Notes under the pieces: generated by a model
Seen by the model: only the letters and a program-made list of their open reading frames with translations
Databases searched by the model: none
Told to the model about the DNA's origin: nothing
Origin: Rhodospirillaceae bacterium CCH5-H10
GTDB lineage: Bacteria > Pseudomonadota > Alphaproteobacteria > Reyranellales > Reyranellaceae
Direction: 5' to 3'
Length of the DNA stretch: 7,427 nt
Assembly: GCA_001557035.1 (NCBI GenBank)
Contig: LSKJ01000297.1
Span: 1-7,427 of the forward strand
Program-made: the position numbers and the translations under genes
Shown here: positions 1 through 7,372 of the stretch, piece by piece
Layout: the number at the start of each line of letters is the position of its first letter
Numbering within the stretch: the stretch's first letter is position 1

Positions 1-498
1 CGAGCCGATGCCGTAGGTGGCGAGCGAGACCTTCTTGTCTTTTGCCCAGGCCGCGAACTCCGCGACGTTCTTCACCGGAATGTCCTTGTTCACCATGGTC
101 GGCAGGTGGCCGGTGTTGAACCACGCGACGAGGGCGAAGTCCTTGTCGGGATCGTAGGGCAGCTTTTTGAACAGCGCCTTGTTCTGCACCATCGTCGTGG
201 AATTGGTGAACATCAGCGTGTAGCCGTCGGCCGGCGACTGCTTGACGATCTCAGCGCCGATCGCGCCGGCCGCGCCCGCCTTGTTCTCGACGATCACCGG
301 CTGGCCGGTCTTCTCGGCGACATACTCGCCATAGGCGCGGGCGAAGATGTCGGTGAGCCCGCCTGCCGGATAGGTACAGACGATCTTGATCGGCCTGGTC
401 GGCCAAGCCTGCGCTATGGCCGGCGCCGGCAACGCAGCCGCCAGCGCCGTCAGCGATCCGTAGCGCAGCAGATCCCGCCGCGTTGCCCGCACGATCAT
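1..498 (-). CDS. Bug/TctC-family periplasmic solute-binding protein, N-terminal 166 residues (partial)
   Basis: The minus-strand frame is open from the ATG at 498 to the window edge, so the C-terminal half is missing. The N-terminus carries a twin-arginine-like signal (TRRDLLRYG, residues 6-14), an Ala-rich hydrophobic stretch and a likely cleavage site around AIA-QA (27-31). The mature part opens with WPTRPIKIV, then YPAGGLTDIFAR (43-54), VIVENKAGAAGAIG (68-81) and DGYTLMFTN (91-99), the usual order in Bug proteins (tripartite tricarboxylate transporter receptor family). Members bind carboxylates or other small organic acids in the periplasm, many without a genetically linked transporter. 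A G-rich stretch at 504-509, 5 nt before the ATG, can act as ribosome site. The gene lies 42 nt behind the CoA-transferase on the same strand, so the ligand may be an acid activated by that enzyme. The ligand cannot be read from sequence. Confidence 0.9.
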   Translation of the reverse strand, partial: MIVRATRRDLLRYGSLTALAAALPAPAIAQAWPTRPIKIVCTYPAGGLTDIFARAYGEYVAEKTGQPVIVENKAGAAGAIGAEIVKQSPADGYTLMFTNSTTMVQNKALFKKLPYDPDKDFALVAWFNTGHLPTMVNKDIPVKNVAEFAAWAKDKKVSLATYGIGS

Positions 499-540
499 GG
501 TCGCCCCCCGATCAGGCGGCGACTCGTTGGGGAGACGGCC

Positions 541-1743
541 TCAGGTTGCAGGAGCCGTCTTGGTCGCGCCTGACTTGAGCATGGCGTCGATTTCGCCCTG
601 CGTAAAGCCAGCCTCCTGCAGCACCTCGACGCTGTGCTCGCCCAGCCGCGGCTGCAGGCGCGTGATCTCCGGCTTGGTCTTGCTGAAGCGCGGCGCAATG
701 TCGGTCATGCGCAACTTGCCCTCGGTCGGATGATCGACGTCCTTCCAGAAACCGGTCGCCTCGAGCTGCGGATCGACGAACAGGTCGTCGAGCGTGTTCA
801 CCGGACCGTGCGGGACGTTGGAGTTCCTGAGCAGCTCCACCCACTCCGCATTGGTGCGTTCGGCGCAGAGGCCGGCCAGGGTCGAATAGTACTGCTCGAC
901 GTTCTTCAGGCGGTTGGCCATGCCCTGGAAGCGCTCGTCCTTCGCCAGGTCCTCGCGACCCACGAGGGTGCAGAACTCGCGCCAGTGGCCGTCGGTGTAG
1001 GGCAGCAGCGCGAAGTAGCCGTCCTTCGACGGGTAGGGGCGGCGCTCCTTGTTGAGGACGCGCTTGTAGCCCGCCGTATCGAGCGACGGCTTGAAGGTCT
1101 CGCCGTAGAGATGCTCGACCATCACGAAGGAGACCAGCGTCTCGTACATCGGCACCTCGACTGCCTGGCCCTTGCCGGTGCGCTCGCGCGCGAACAGCGC
1201 CGCCAGCAGCGCCGAGACGACGCCGTTCGAGCTGGTCTTGTCGGCCACGATGGTCGGCAGGAAGCGCGGCTCCCCCGCCACGACGGTCTGCAGCGCCGCC
1301 AGGCCGGACCCGGCCTGGATGATGTCGTCGTAGGCGGCCTTCGCACCCATCGGTCCGGCGGCGCGGTAGCCGTAGGTCGCGAGATAGACGAGGCGCGGAT
1401 TGATCTTCTCGAAGGCCTCGTACTCGACGCCCAGCCGCTTGGCCGGACCGGGGCGATAGTTGTGCATCACCACGTCGGCGGTCTCGGCGAGCTTGAACAG
1501 CGCCTTGCGCCCGGACTCCTGCTTGAGGTCGAGAACGATCGAACGCTTGGAGCGATTGCAGCCCAGGTAGAAGGCGGCCATGCCGGGATTGCGGGCCGGC
1601 CCAAGCTGGCGCGTCGTGTCGCCTTCCGGCGGCTCGATCTTGATGACGTCCGCCCCGAGATCGCCCAATTGCTGCGCCGCCCAGGGGCCCAGCACGACGG
1701 TCGTGCAGTCGAGAATGCGAACGCCGTCCAACGGACCTGCCAT
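541..1743 (-). CDS. CaiB/BaiF-type (class III) acyl-CoA transferase
   Basis: Encodes 400 residues, the usual length for class III CoA-transferases, which move CoA between carboxylic acids in the cytoplasm. The start MAGPLDGVRILDCTTVVLGPWAA matches the family opening PL-G-(V/I)-(R/K)-(V/I)-LD. Next come LGDLGADVIKIEPPEGD (26-42), the NRSKRSIVLDL segment (63-73), ADVVMHNYRPG (89-99), and YDDIIQAGSGL (138-148), in which Asp139 corresponds to the catalytic aspartate that forms the acyl anhydride. The LLRNSNVPHGPVNTLDDLF stretch (304-322) is the typical C-terminal region. The start at 1743 is supported by GGGAGGA on the minus strand about 6 nt upstream. Bug-type binding protein genes often accompany such enzymes in carboxylate or aromatic acid catabolism, which supports a shared transcription unit. 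Substrate specificity (formyl, carnitinyl, succinyl, mesaconyl and so on) is not inferable. Confidence 0.93.
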   Translation of the reverse strand: MAGPLDGVRILDCTTVVLGPWAAQQLGDLGADVIKIEPPEGDTTRQLGPARNPGMAAFYLGCNRSKRSIVLDLKQESGRKALFKLAETADVVMHNYRPGPAKRLGVEYEAFEKINPRLVYLATYGYRAAGPMGAKAAYDDIIQAGSGLAALQTVVAGEPRFLPTIVADKTSSNGVVSALLAALFARERTGKGQAVEVPMYETLVSFVMVEHLYGETFKPSLDTAGYKRVLNKERRPYPSKDGYFALLPYTDGHWREFCTLVGREDLAKDERFQGMANRLKNVEQYYSTLAGLCAERTNAEWVELLRNSNVPHGPVNTLDDLFVDPQLEATGFWKDVDHPTEGKLRMTDIAPRFSKTKPEITRLQPRLGEHSVEVLQEAGFTQGEIDAMLKSGATKTAPAT

Positions 1744-1864
1744 CTTGATTTCCTCCCGCTTTGAGGGTCCCGCTTACCACAAGTTGGTCACCGTCAAAGG
1801 GCGAATTCACAGGCAACATCGCTCCCCTGCAGACGTTTCATCCTGCAGCAAAGGAGTACGCAAA
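1744..1864. other. divergent intergenic region between CoA-transferase and His-rich protein genes
   Basis: This 121-nt gap must hold the promoters of both divergent genes. On the minus strand a TTGACG-like hexamer lies at 1792-1797, but no convincing -10 element follows at normal spacing, so I do not call a promoter there. On the plus strand there is an EcfG-like candidate (listed separately). The self-complementary hexamer CTGCAG occurs at 1827-1832 and again at 1843-1848, period 16, just before the plus-strand ribosome site. It could be a small hairpin or a protein site; nothing decides. Confidence 0.5.
1813..1837 (+). promoter_or_regulatory. candidate EcfG-type (general stress response sigma) promoter
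   Basis: GCAAC at 1813-1817, 16 nt, then CGTT at 1834-1837. The alphaproteobacterial EcfG consensus is GGAAC, 16-17 nt, CGTT, so this is one mismatch in the -35 element and an exact -10 element. Transcription would start near 1843-1846, leaving a short leader containing AAGGAG (1851-1856). Placement and spacing are right, but a nine-base pattern with one mismatch can arise by chance. Confidence 0.35.
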
Positions 1865-2173
1865 ATGAATTTCGAGGTCCTGCGTCTGGCCGGTTCGCTC
1901 GCAGTGGCGGGCGCCGTGATGCTCACAACCTCGGTTGCCATGGCCGGCGACTGGAAGAAGGGCCGTGGGCATCACAAGCACCACCATCATCATTACCATG
2001 GCGGTGAAGTGATCGTCGTGCAGCCCGCGCGCCCGGCCTACTACGCCCCGCGCCCCGTCGTGGTCTATCCGGCTCCGGTCTATGCGCCTCCGGTCGCCTA
2101 CGCACCCGTCTACGGCCCGGCCTACCCGCGCGGCGGCAACCTCAGCATCGGCATCGACGTCCCCCTGCGCTGA
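1865..2173 (+). CDS. small secreted His-rich, Pro/Tyr-rich protein
   Basis: Encodes 102 residues. The ATG at 1865 has AAGGAG at 1851-1856, 8 nt away, which rules out the longer upstream reading in the same frame. Residues 1-27 form a Sec signal peptide (hydrophobic core about 8-25, cleavage likely after VAMA, before GDW). The mature protein starts with a basic, His-dense patch (residues 33-47, eight His, mostly consecutive). A low-complexity segment of repeated Y-A-P / V-Y-P-A-P units (53-88) follows, then a short end GGNLSIGIDVPLR. Small periplasmic or outer-surface proteins of this make-up are common in alphaproteobacteria and usually annotated as hypothetical; the terminal Gly-rich/aliphatic end resembles the start of a beta-strand. 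Metal binding by the His patch is a plausible inference, not shown. It stands alone: its neighbours are a divergent gene and a repeat. Confidence 0.85.
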   Translation: MNFEVLRLAGSLAVAGAVMLTTSVAMAGDWKKGRGHHKHHHHHYHGGEVIVVQPARPAYYAPRPVVVYPAPVYAPPVAYAPVYGPAYPRGGNLSIGIDVPLR

Positions 2174-2182
2174 TTGGAACGT

Positions 2183-2237
2183 ACCTCCCCCGCATCGGGG
2201 GAGGTGCCCGCGTAATCGCGGGCGGAGGGGGCGAGCC
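2183..2237. repeat. dispersed double-hairpin palindromic repeat, copy A
   Basis: Hairpin 1 pairs ACCTCCCCCG (2183-2192) with CGGGGGAGGT (2196-2205), 10 bp around a CAT loop. Hairpin 2 pairs GCCCGCG (2206-2212) with CGCGGGC (2217-2223), 7 bp around TAAT. The tail GGAGGGGGCGAGC follows (2224-2236). The same order of hairpin 1, hairpin 2 and GGAGGGGG tail recurs at 7256-7303, with different loops. This is the layout of a REP-like intergenic repeat. It starts 9 nt after the stop of the His-rich gene and may also stabilise or end that transcript, although no T-run follows. Confidence 0.75.
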
Positions 2238-2275
2238 ACCACGCGGGCTCCGCGAAATTCGACTTGCGCCCCGGG

Positions 2276-2304
2276 TTGACGTAAGCGGGCAAATCAACGA
2301 TTGT
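2276..2304 (+). promoter_or_regulatory. possible promoter of the leuA leader transcript
   Basis: TTGACG at 2276-2281 is a good -35 hexamer. At 17 nt spacing lies GATTGT (2299-2304), a weak -10 match. A start at about 2311-2315 would put the leader-peptide ATG (2315) at or very near the 5' end of the RNA, which agrees with the absence of a ribosome site before that ATG. The inverted GTTGA (2275-2279) / TCAAC (2294-2298) pair over the same stretch could be an operator, but five bases are weak evidence. Confidence 0.35.
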
Positions 2305-2314
2305 CGCCGCCATC

Positions 2315-2348
2315 ATGCTGCGACTGACGACGCTACGACTTATTGGCT

Positions 2349-2350
<2 letters not shown>
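2315..2350 (+). CDS. Leu-rich leader peptide of leuA (MLRLTTLRLIG)
   Basis: An 11-codon reading frame, ATG at 2315 and TGA at 2348-2350, 147 nt ahead of the leuA start. Four of its eleven codons are leucine (CTG, CTG, CTA, CTT), including two codons, CTA and CTT, that are scarce in the GC-rich genes around it. Two Arg codons are CGA, also scarce here. The stop codon overlaps the first bases of a strong stem (2349-2391). Leader peptides rich in the end-product amino acid just before a terminator-type stem are the hallmark of ribosome-mediated attenuation, known for trp, leu, ilv and his operons. No Shine-Dalgarno sequence precedes the ATG, so initiation may be leaderless, as for the trpL leader of Sinorhizobium meliloti. 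The Leu codon density and its place before leuA make chance unlikely. Confidence 0.72.
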
Positions 2351-4201
<1,851 letters not shown>

Positions 4202-4234
4202 GCGTGCCCCGAGGCGCGGCGAACGACTAGCATC

Positions 4235-4260
4235 ACGGGCGGGGGATTCCCCGCCCGTTT
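4235..4260 (+). terminator. intrinsic terminator after leuA
   Basis: ACGGGCGGGG (4235-4244) and CCCCGCCCGT (4249-4258) form a perfect 10-bp stem with a GATT loop, followed by TTT counting the last stem base. It sits 33 nt after the leuA stop. The T-run is short, so termination may be partial. The next gene begins only 16 nt after the T-run. Confidence 0.75.
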
Positions 4261-4276
4261 CCATTGGGAGCAGGAG

Positions 4277-4537
4277 ATGATCGATTCATCCGCGAAGAGG
4301 CGCCAGGAGGGCCTCATTCGGCGGGGCGTGCGTCATCTATGGAACGCCGCGATCTCGCTCATGCTGGGCACGATGATCGGCCTGCTCGGTTATCAATTCG
4401 GCGCCGAGGCGGTGGCTCGCCTGTGGCCCGACCACACGACGCTCGCGGACATGGTGCGCGCCCTGTTCTGGACGCTCGGCATCGCGGCGACGGGCGTGCT
4501 GTTCTTTTCCTACTATCTCGACGACACGGGCCGTTAG
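4277..4537 (+). CDS. small two-helix membrane protein, unknown function
   Basis: Encodes 86 residues. I do not recognise the family. The N-terminus is basic (KRRQEGLIRRGVRH, 7-20), followed by two hydrophobic segments, about 21-42 (LWNAAISLMLGTMIGLLGYQFG) as two halves and about 61-81 (RALFWTLGIAATGVLFFSYY), joined by a short loop with PDHTTLAD. The positive-inside pattern suggests both ends are cytoplasmic. The ATG at 4277 has GGGAG at 4266-4270, 6 nt upstream. The stop lies 16 nt before the TldE start, so the two are probably co-transcribed. It reads well as a coding frame (GC-rich third positions, hydrophobic pattern), unlike the overlapping longer frame at 4264-4593. Confidence 0.75.
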   Translation: MIDSSAKRRQEGLIRRGVRHLWNAAISLMLGTMIGLLGYQFGAEAVARLWPDHTTLADMVRALFWTLGIAATGVLFFSYYLDDTGR

Positions 4538-4553
4538 CGCGTAGAACGGAGCC

Positions 4554-6005
4554 ATGGCCAAAGCGAAAAAGACCGCCCCAAAAGGTTCCGTGAAACCCTC
4601 TCCGAAAAAGCCGATCAGGAAGACGGTGAAGAAGGTTGCGCCGAAGAAAGCTGCCTCGAGGAAGCCGGCGGGCGCACCCGACCCCAATCTGCTGAACGAC
4701 CTGCTGAAATGGGCGAAGGCGAACGGCGCCGACGCGGCCGACGCGCTCTACGTCAACGGCGAGTCGATCTCGGTGGCGCAGCGGCTGGGCAAGCGTGAGA
4801 AGCTCGAGAGCAGCGAGGGCCGCGATCTCGGCCTGCGCGTCTTCGTGGGCAGGCGCCAGGCCTTCGTCTCCTCGACCGACTTCGACCCCGCCTCGTTGCG
4901 GGAACTGGCGAGCCGCGCCGTCGACATGGCGCGCGCCGTGCCGGAAGACCCGACCTGTGGCCTCGCGCCGGAGGAACTTCTGGCCCATTCGTGGCCCGAC
5001 CTCGATCTCGACGACCGGACACGTCCCACTGCGAAGAAGCTGCTCGCGATGGCCTCCGAGGCCGAGGACGCGGCGCGCGCGGTGAAGGGCGTCACCAATT
5101 CCGAGGGCGCCGAGGCCGGCTGGGGCCGCACCTCGGTGATGCTGGCGGCCAGCAATGGCTTCACCGGCGGTTATCGCCGCAGTGGCTTCTCGCTGTCCTG
5201 CTCGGTGCTGGGTGGCGAGGGCACCGGCATGGAGCGCGACTACGAATGGACCAGCGCGGTCCATCTCGAGGATCTGATGCCGGCCGCCAAGGTCGGCCGC
5301 AACGCGGCTAAGTTCGTGGTGCGCCGCCTCAACCCACGCAAGGCGCAGAGCGCGCGCGTGCCGGTGATCTACGACCGCCGCGTCTCGGGCGGGCTCGTCG
5401 GCCATCTGGCCGGCGCCATCAACGGGCGCGCCGTGGCGCGCGGCACCTCGTTCCTCAAGGACAAGATGGGCGAGCGCGTGTTCGCCGAGGGCATCCGCAT
5501 CCTCGACAACCCGCTACGCAAGCGCGGGCTGGGCAGCCGGCCGTTCGATGCCGAGGGTCTGGCGACGTCGCGCCGCGCGGTGATCGACGACGGCGTGCTC
5601 ACCACCTGGCTGCTCGATCTCGCGGCCGCGCGCCAGCTCAACCTCAAGCCGACGGGTCATGCCTCGCGTGGCGTATCGGGACCGCCCTCGCCCACCACGT
5701 CGAACTTTTATCTCGACAAGGGCAAGCTCTCGGTTGCCGAGCTGATCGGCGACATCAAGAGCGGACTCTACATCACCGACATGATCGGTTTCGGTGTCAA
5801 CGGCGTGACCGGCGACTACAGCCGGGGCGCCTCGGGCTTCTGGATCGAGAACGGCAAGCTCGCCTGGCCGGTGAGCGGCATCACCGTCGCCGGTAACCTG
5901 AAGGACATGTTCCTCAACATGACGGCCGCCAACGACCTCGAATTCAAGAGCTCGACCAACGCGCCGACCGTGAGAATTGAAGGGCTGACCGTCGCCGGCT
6001 CGTGA
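4554..6005 (+). CDS. PmbA/TldE-family protein with lysine-rich N-terminal tail
   Basis: Encodes 483 residues. The family partner TldD is a metalloprotease that works as a TldD/TldE heterodimer on peptides such as microcin and PQQ-type precursors and on CcdA; TldE lacks the active site. The conserved body starts near residue 45 (NLLNDLLKWAKANGADAADALYVNGE) and ends with the family pattern GVNGVTGDYSRGASGFWIENGKLAWPV and SGITVAGNLKDMF (about 415-453). At the place where TldD has HExxxH, this protein has GGLVGHLAGAING (279-291), so it is the TldE-like type and not expected to bind zinc there. Residues 1-42 are extra: 13 Lys, 2 Arg, 7 Pro and no acidic residue. The ATG at 4554 has GGAG only 2 nt away, a poor spacing; GTG at 4590 (residue 13) is an alternative. 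The gene lies 16 nt after the membrane protein gene and 13 nt before the transglycosylase ATG. Confidence 0.93.
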   Translation: MAKAKKTAPKGSVKPSPKKPIRKTVKKVAPKKAASRKPAGAPDPNLLNDLLKWAKANGADAADALYVNGESISVAQRLGKREKLESSEGRDLGLRVFVGRRQAFVSSTDFDPASLRELASRAVDMARAVPEDPTCGLAPEELLAHSWPDLDLDDRTRPTAKKLLAMASEAEDAARAVKGVTNSEGAEAGWGRTSVMLAASNGFTGGYRRSGFSLSCSVLGGEGTGMERDYEWTSAVHLEDLMPAAKVGRNAAKFVVRRLNPRKAQSARVPVIYDRRVSGGLVGHLAGAINGRAVARGTSFLKDKMGERVFAEGIRILDNPLRKRGLGSRPFDAEGLATSRRAVIDDGVLTTWLLDLAAARQLNLKPTGHASRGVSGPPSPTTSNFYLDKGKLSVAELIGDIKSGLYITDMIGFGVNGVTGDYSRGASGFWIENGKLAWPVSGITVAGNLKDMFLNMTAANDLEFKSSTNAPTVRIEGLTVAGS

Positions 6006-6018
6006 TAAAGTGCCGGGC

Positions 6019-7239
6019 ATGACCCTCATGCCCCACGCACGAATTCTCGCCGCAACGACGGCGCTTCTCTGCGGCGCCGCGCTTCTCGCCGCCGGCCCCG
6101 CGCAAGCCCAGGATGGCGGCTTCCGCGACTGCCTGAACAACATCAAGGCCGATGCGCTGAAGCAGGGCGTGCCGGCCGCGATCGTCGACCGCGCCTTCCA
6201 GGGCCTGACGCCGGACCAGAAAGTGGTCGACCTCGACAACCGCCAGCCCGAATTCTCGCTGACCTATGCGAAGTATGTCGGCGGCACCGTATCGCTCGAC
6301 CGCATCCAGAAGGGCCAGCAGAAGATGGCGCAGCATCGCGCCCTGCTCGACCAGCTCCAGGCCGAATACGGCATCCCGCCGCAGTACCTGGTGGCCTTCT
6401 GGGGCATCGAGACCAACTACGGCACCTTCATGGGCGACTTCCGCGTCGTGCGCTCCGTCGCGACGCTCGCCTGCATGACCAAGCGCCGGGATTTCTTCAG
6501 CAACGAGACGGTGCAGGCGCTGCGCATCCTCAACAACAACCACATGACCAGCGACCAGATGCGCGGCTCGTGGGCCGGCGCGATGGGCAACATGCAGTTC
6601 ATGCCCTCGACCTTCACCAGGTGGGCGGTCGACCGCGACGGCAACGGCCGGATCGACATCTGGAACAGCCTGCCCGACGCCTTCGCCTCGGCCGCGAACT
6701 TCCTGCGCGGCATCGGGTTCAAGCCCGGCCTGCCGTCGAGCGAGGAAGTGATGCTTCCCGCCGGCTTCCCGCTCGACCAGGCCGACACCACGGTCGAGAA
6801 GCCGGTGAAGGCATGGGCATCGATGGGTGTGAAGAAGATGAACGGCGGCGCGCTCCCGGCGGTCGACGACGCGGCCTCGATCCTGCTGCCCGCCGGCTTC
6901 CGCGGTCCCGCCTTCATCATCTATCCGAACTTCAAGGCGGTGATGAACTGGAACCGCTCGACGCTCTACGCGCTCTCGGTCGGCATCCTCGCGCGCCAGA
7001 TCGCGGGCGGCCCGCCGGTGCAGCAGCAGGCCCCGGCCGACGACGCGCCGATCTCGCGTGACACGGTCATCGACATGCAGAACCGGCTGGCGAGGCTCGG
7101 CCTCTACAAGGACGAGACCGACGGATTGCTCGGCCCCAAGACCCGCTCGGCGCTGCGCCTGTTCCAGCAGCAGCAGGCGCTGCCGGCCGACGGCCACCCG
7201 ACACAGGAATCGATCCGCCGCCTCCAGGCGGTGCGGTAG
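6019..7239 (+). CDS. lytic murein transglycosylase, MltB family, with C-terminal peptidoglycan-binding domain
   Basis: Encodes 406 residues from the ATG at 6019. It cleaves the MurNAc-GlcNAc bond of peptidoglycan non-hydrolytically in the periplasm. Signal peptide 1-30, likely cut at AQA before QDGG; no lipobox (the Cys in LLCGA does not fit), so it is probably soluble rather than a lipoprotein. The catalytic region reads VAFWGIETNYGTFMGDF, with catalytic Glu131. It is followed by WAGAMGNMQFMPSTF (185-199) and DRDGNGRIDIW (205-215), a Ca-binding-type loop as in Slt35. From about 348 to 402 lies a PG_binding_1-type repeat (VIDMQNRLARLGLY, DGLLGPKTRSALRLFQQQ). A short Pro/Gln linker (about 332-343) joins the two parts. 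GTG at 6010 is also possible; neither start has a clear ribosome site, and ATG 6028 gives the shortest signal. Spacing to TldE is 13 nt, so translational coupling is likely. Confidence 0.93.
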   Translation: MTLMPHARILAATTALLCGAALLAAGPAQAQDGGFRDCLNNIKADALKQGVPAAIVDRAFQGLTPDQKVVDLDNRQPEFSLTYAKYVGGTVSLDRIQKGQQKMAQHRALLDQLQAEYGIPPQYLVAFWGIETNYGTFMGDFRVVRSVATLACMTKRRDFFSNETVQALRILNNNHMTSDQMRGSWAGAMGNMQFMPSTFTRWAVDRDGNGRIDIWNSLPDAFASAANFLRGIGFKPGLPSSEEVMLPAGFPLDQADTTVEKPVKAWASMGVKKMNGGALPAVDDAASILLPAGFRGPAFIIYPNFKAVMNWNRSTLYALSVGILARQIAGGPPVQQQAPADDAPISRDTVIDMQNRLARLGLYKDETDGLLGPKTRSALRLFQQQQALPADGHPTQESIRRLQAVR

Positions 7240-7255
7240 CGACTCGCCTACCTTT

Positions 7256-7303
7256 CCTCCCCCGTCAAACGGGGGAGGTGGCCGAAGGCCGGAGGGGGAG
7301 AGC
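7256..7303. repeat. dispersed double-hairpin palindromic repeat, copy B
   Basis: CCTCCCCCG (7256-7264) pairs with CGGGGGAGG (7270-7278), 9 bp around TCAAA. A second hairpin pairs GGCC (7280-7283) with GGCC (7287-7290) around GAA, followed by GGAGGGGGAGAGC (7291-7303). Order and arms match copy A at 2183-2237, while loops and the second stem differ with compensating changes, as expected when structure is kept. It starts 17 nt after the transglycosylase stop and may protect its mRNA end. Confidence 0.72.
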
Positions 7304-7340
7304 TACGGGCCTGATCCCTTCGCCCGACGATCATGATGTC

Positions 7341-7372
7341 GCTTTCCCCCTCCCGACCTCCCCCGTCAGACG
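7341..7372. repeat. degenerate inverted copy of the palindromic repeat, copy C
   Basis: GCTTTCCCCCTCC (7341-7353) matches the reverse complement of the copy B tail at 12 of 13 positions. CCTCCCCCGT (7357-7366) matches one arm of hairpin 1. The second hairpin is nearly gone (CGA) and the other arm of hairpin 1 is missing, its place taken by sequence of a different type from about 7373. Copies B and C face each other across 37 nt. Confidence 0.5.

Noticed and set aside
634..1764. Long plus-strand frame of 376 codons
   Set aside because: It is antisense to the well-supported CoA-transferase; its Arg/Val/Leu/Gly-heavy translation with no family motifs is typical of a GC-rich shadow frame.
1792..1797. 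TTGACG on the minus strand as a promoter for the CoA-transferase gene
   Set aside because: No acceptable -10 hexamer at 16-18 nt spacing.
1580..1864. Upstream extension of the small His-rich protein
   Set aside because: It overlaps the divergent CoA-transferase gene and would bury a clear signal peptide; AAGGAG supports ATG 1865.
1977..2007. Short CAC/CAT-rich stretch as a tandem DNA repeat
   Set aside because: It is simply the His codon run inside the small secreted protein, with mixed codons.
5944..7197. Long minus-strand frame of 417 codons over the transglycosylase gene
   Set aside because: Shadow frame over a gene with clear catalytic motifs; the translation is low-complexity His/Arg/Val/Gly-rich.
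7256..7372. Repeat units as a CRISPR array
   Set aside because: Only two to three imperfect copies in mixed orientation, with no regular spacers and no cas gene.
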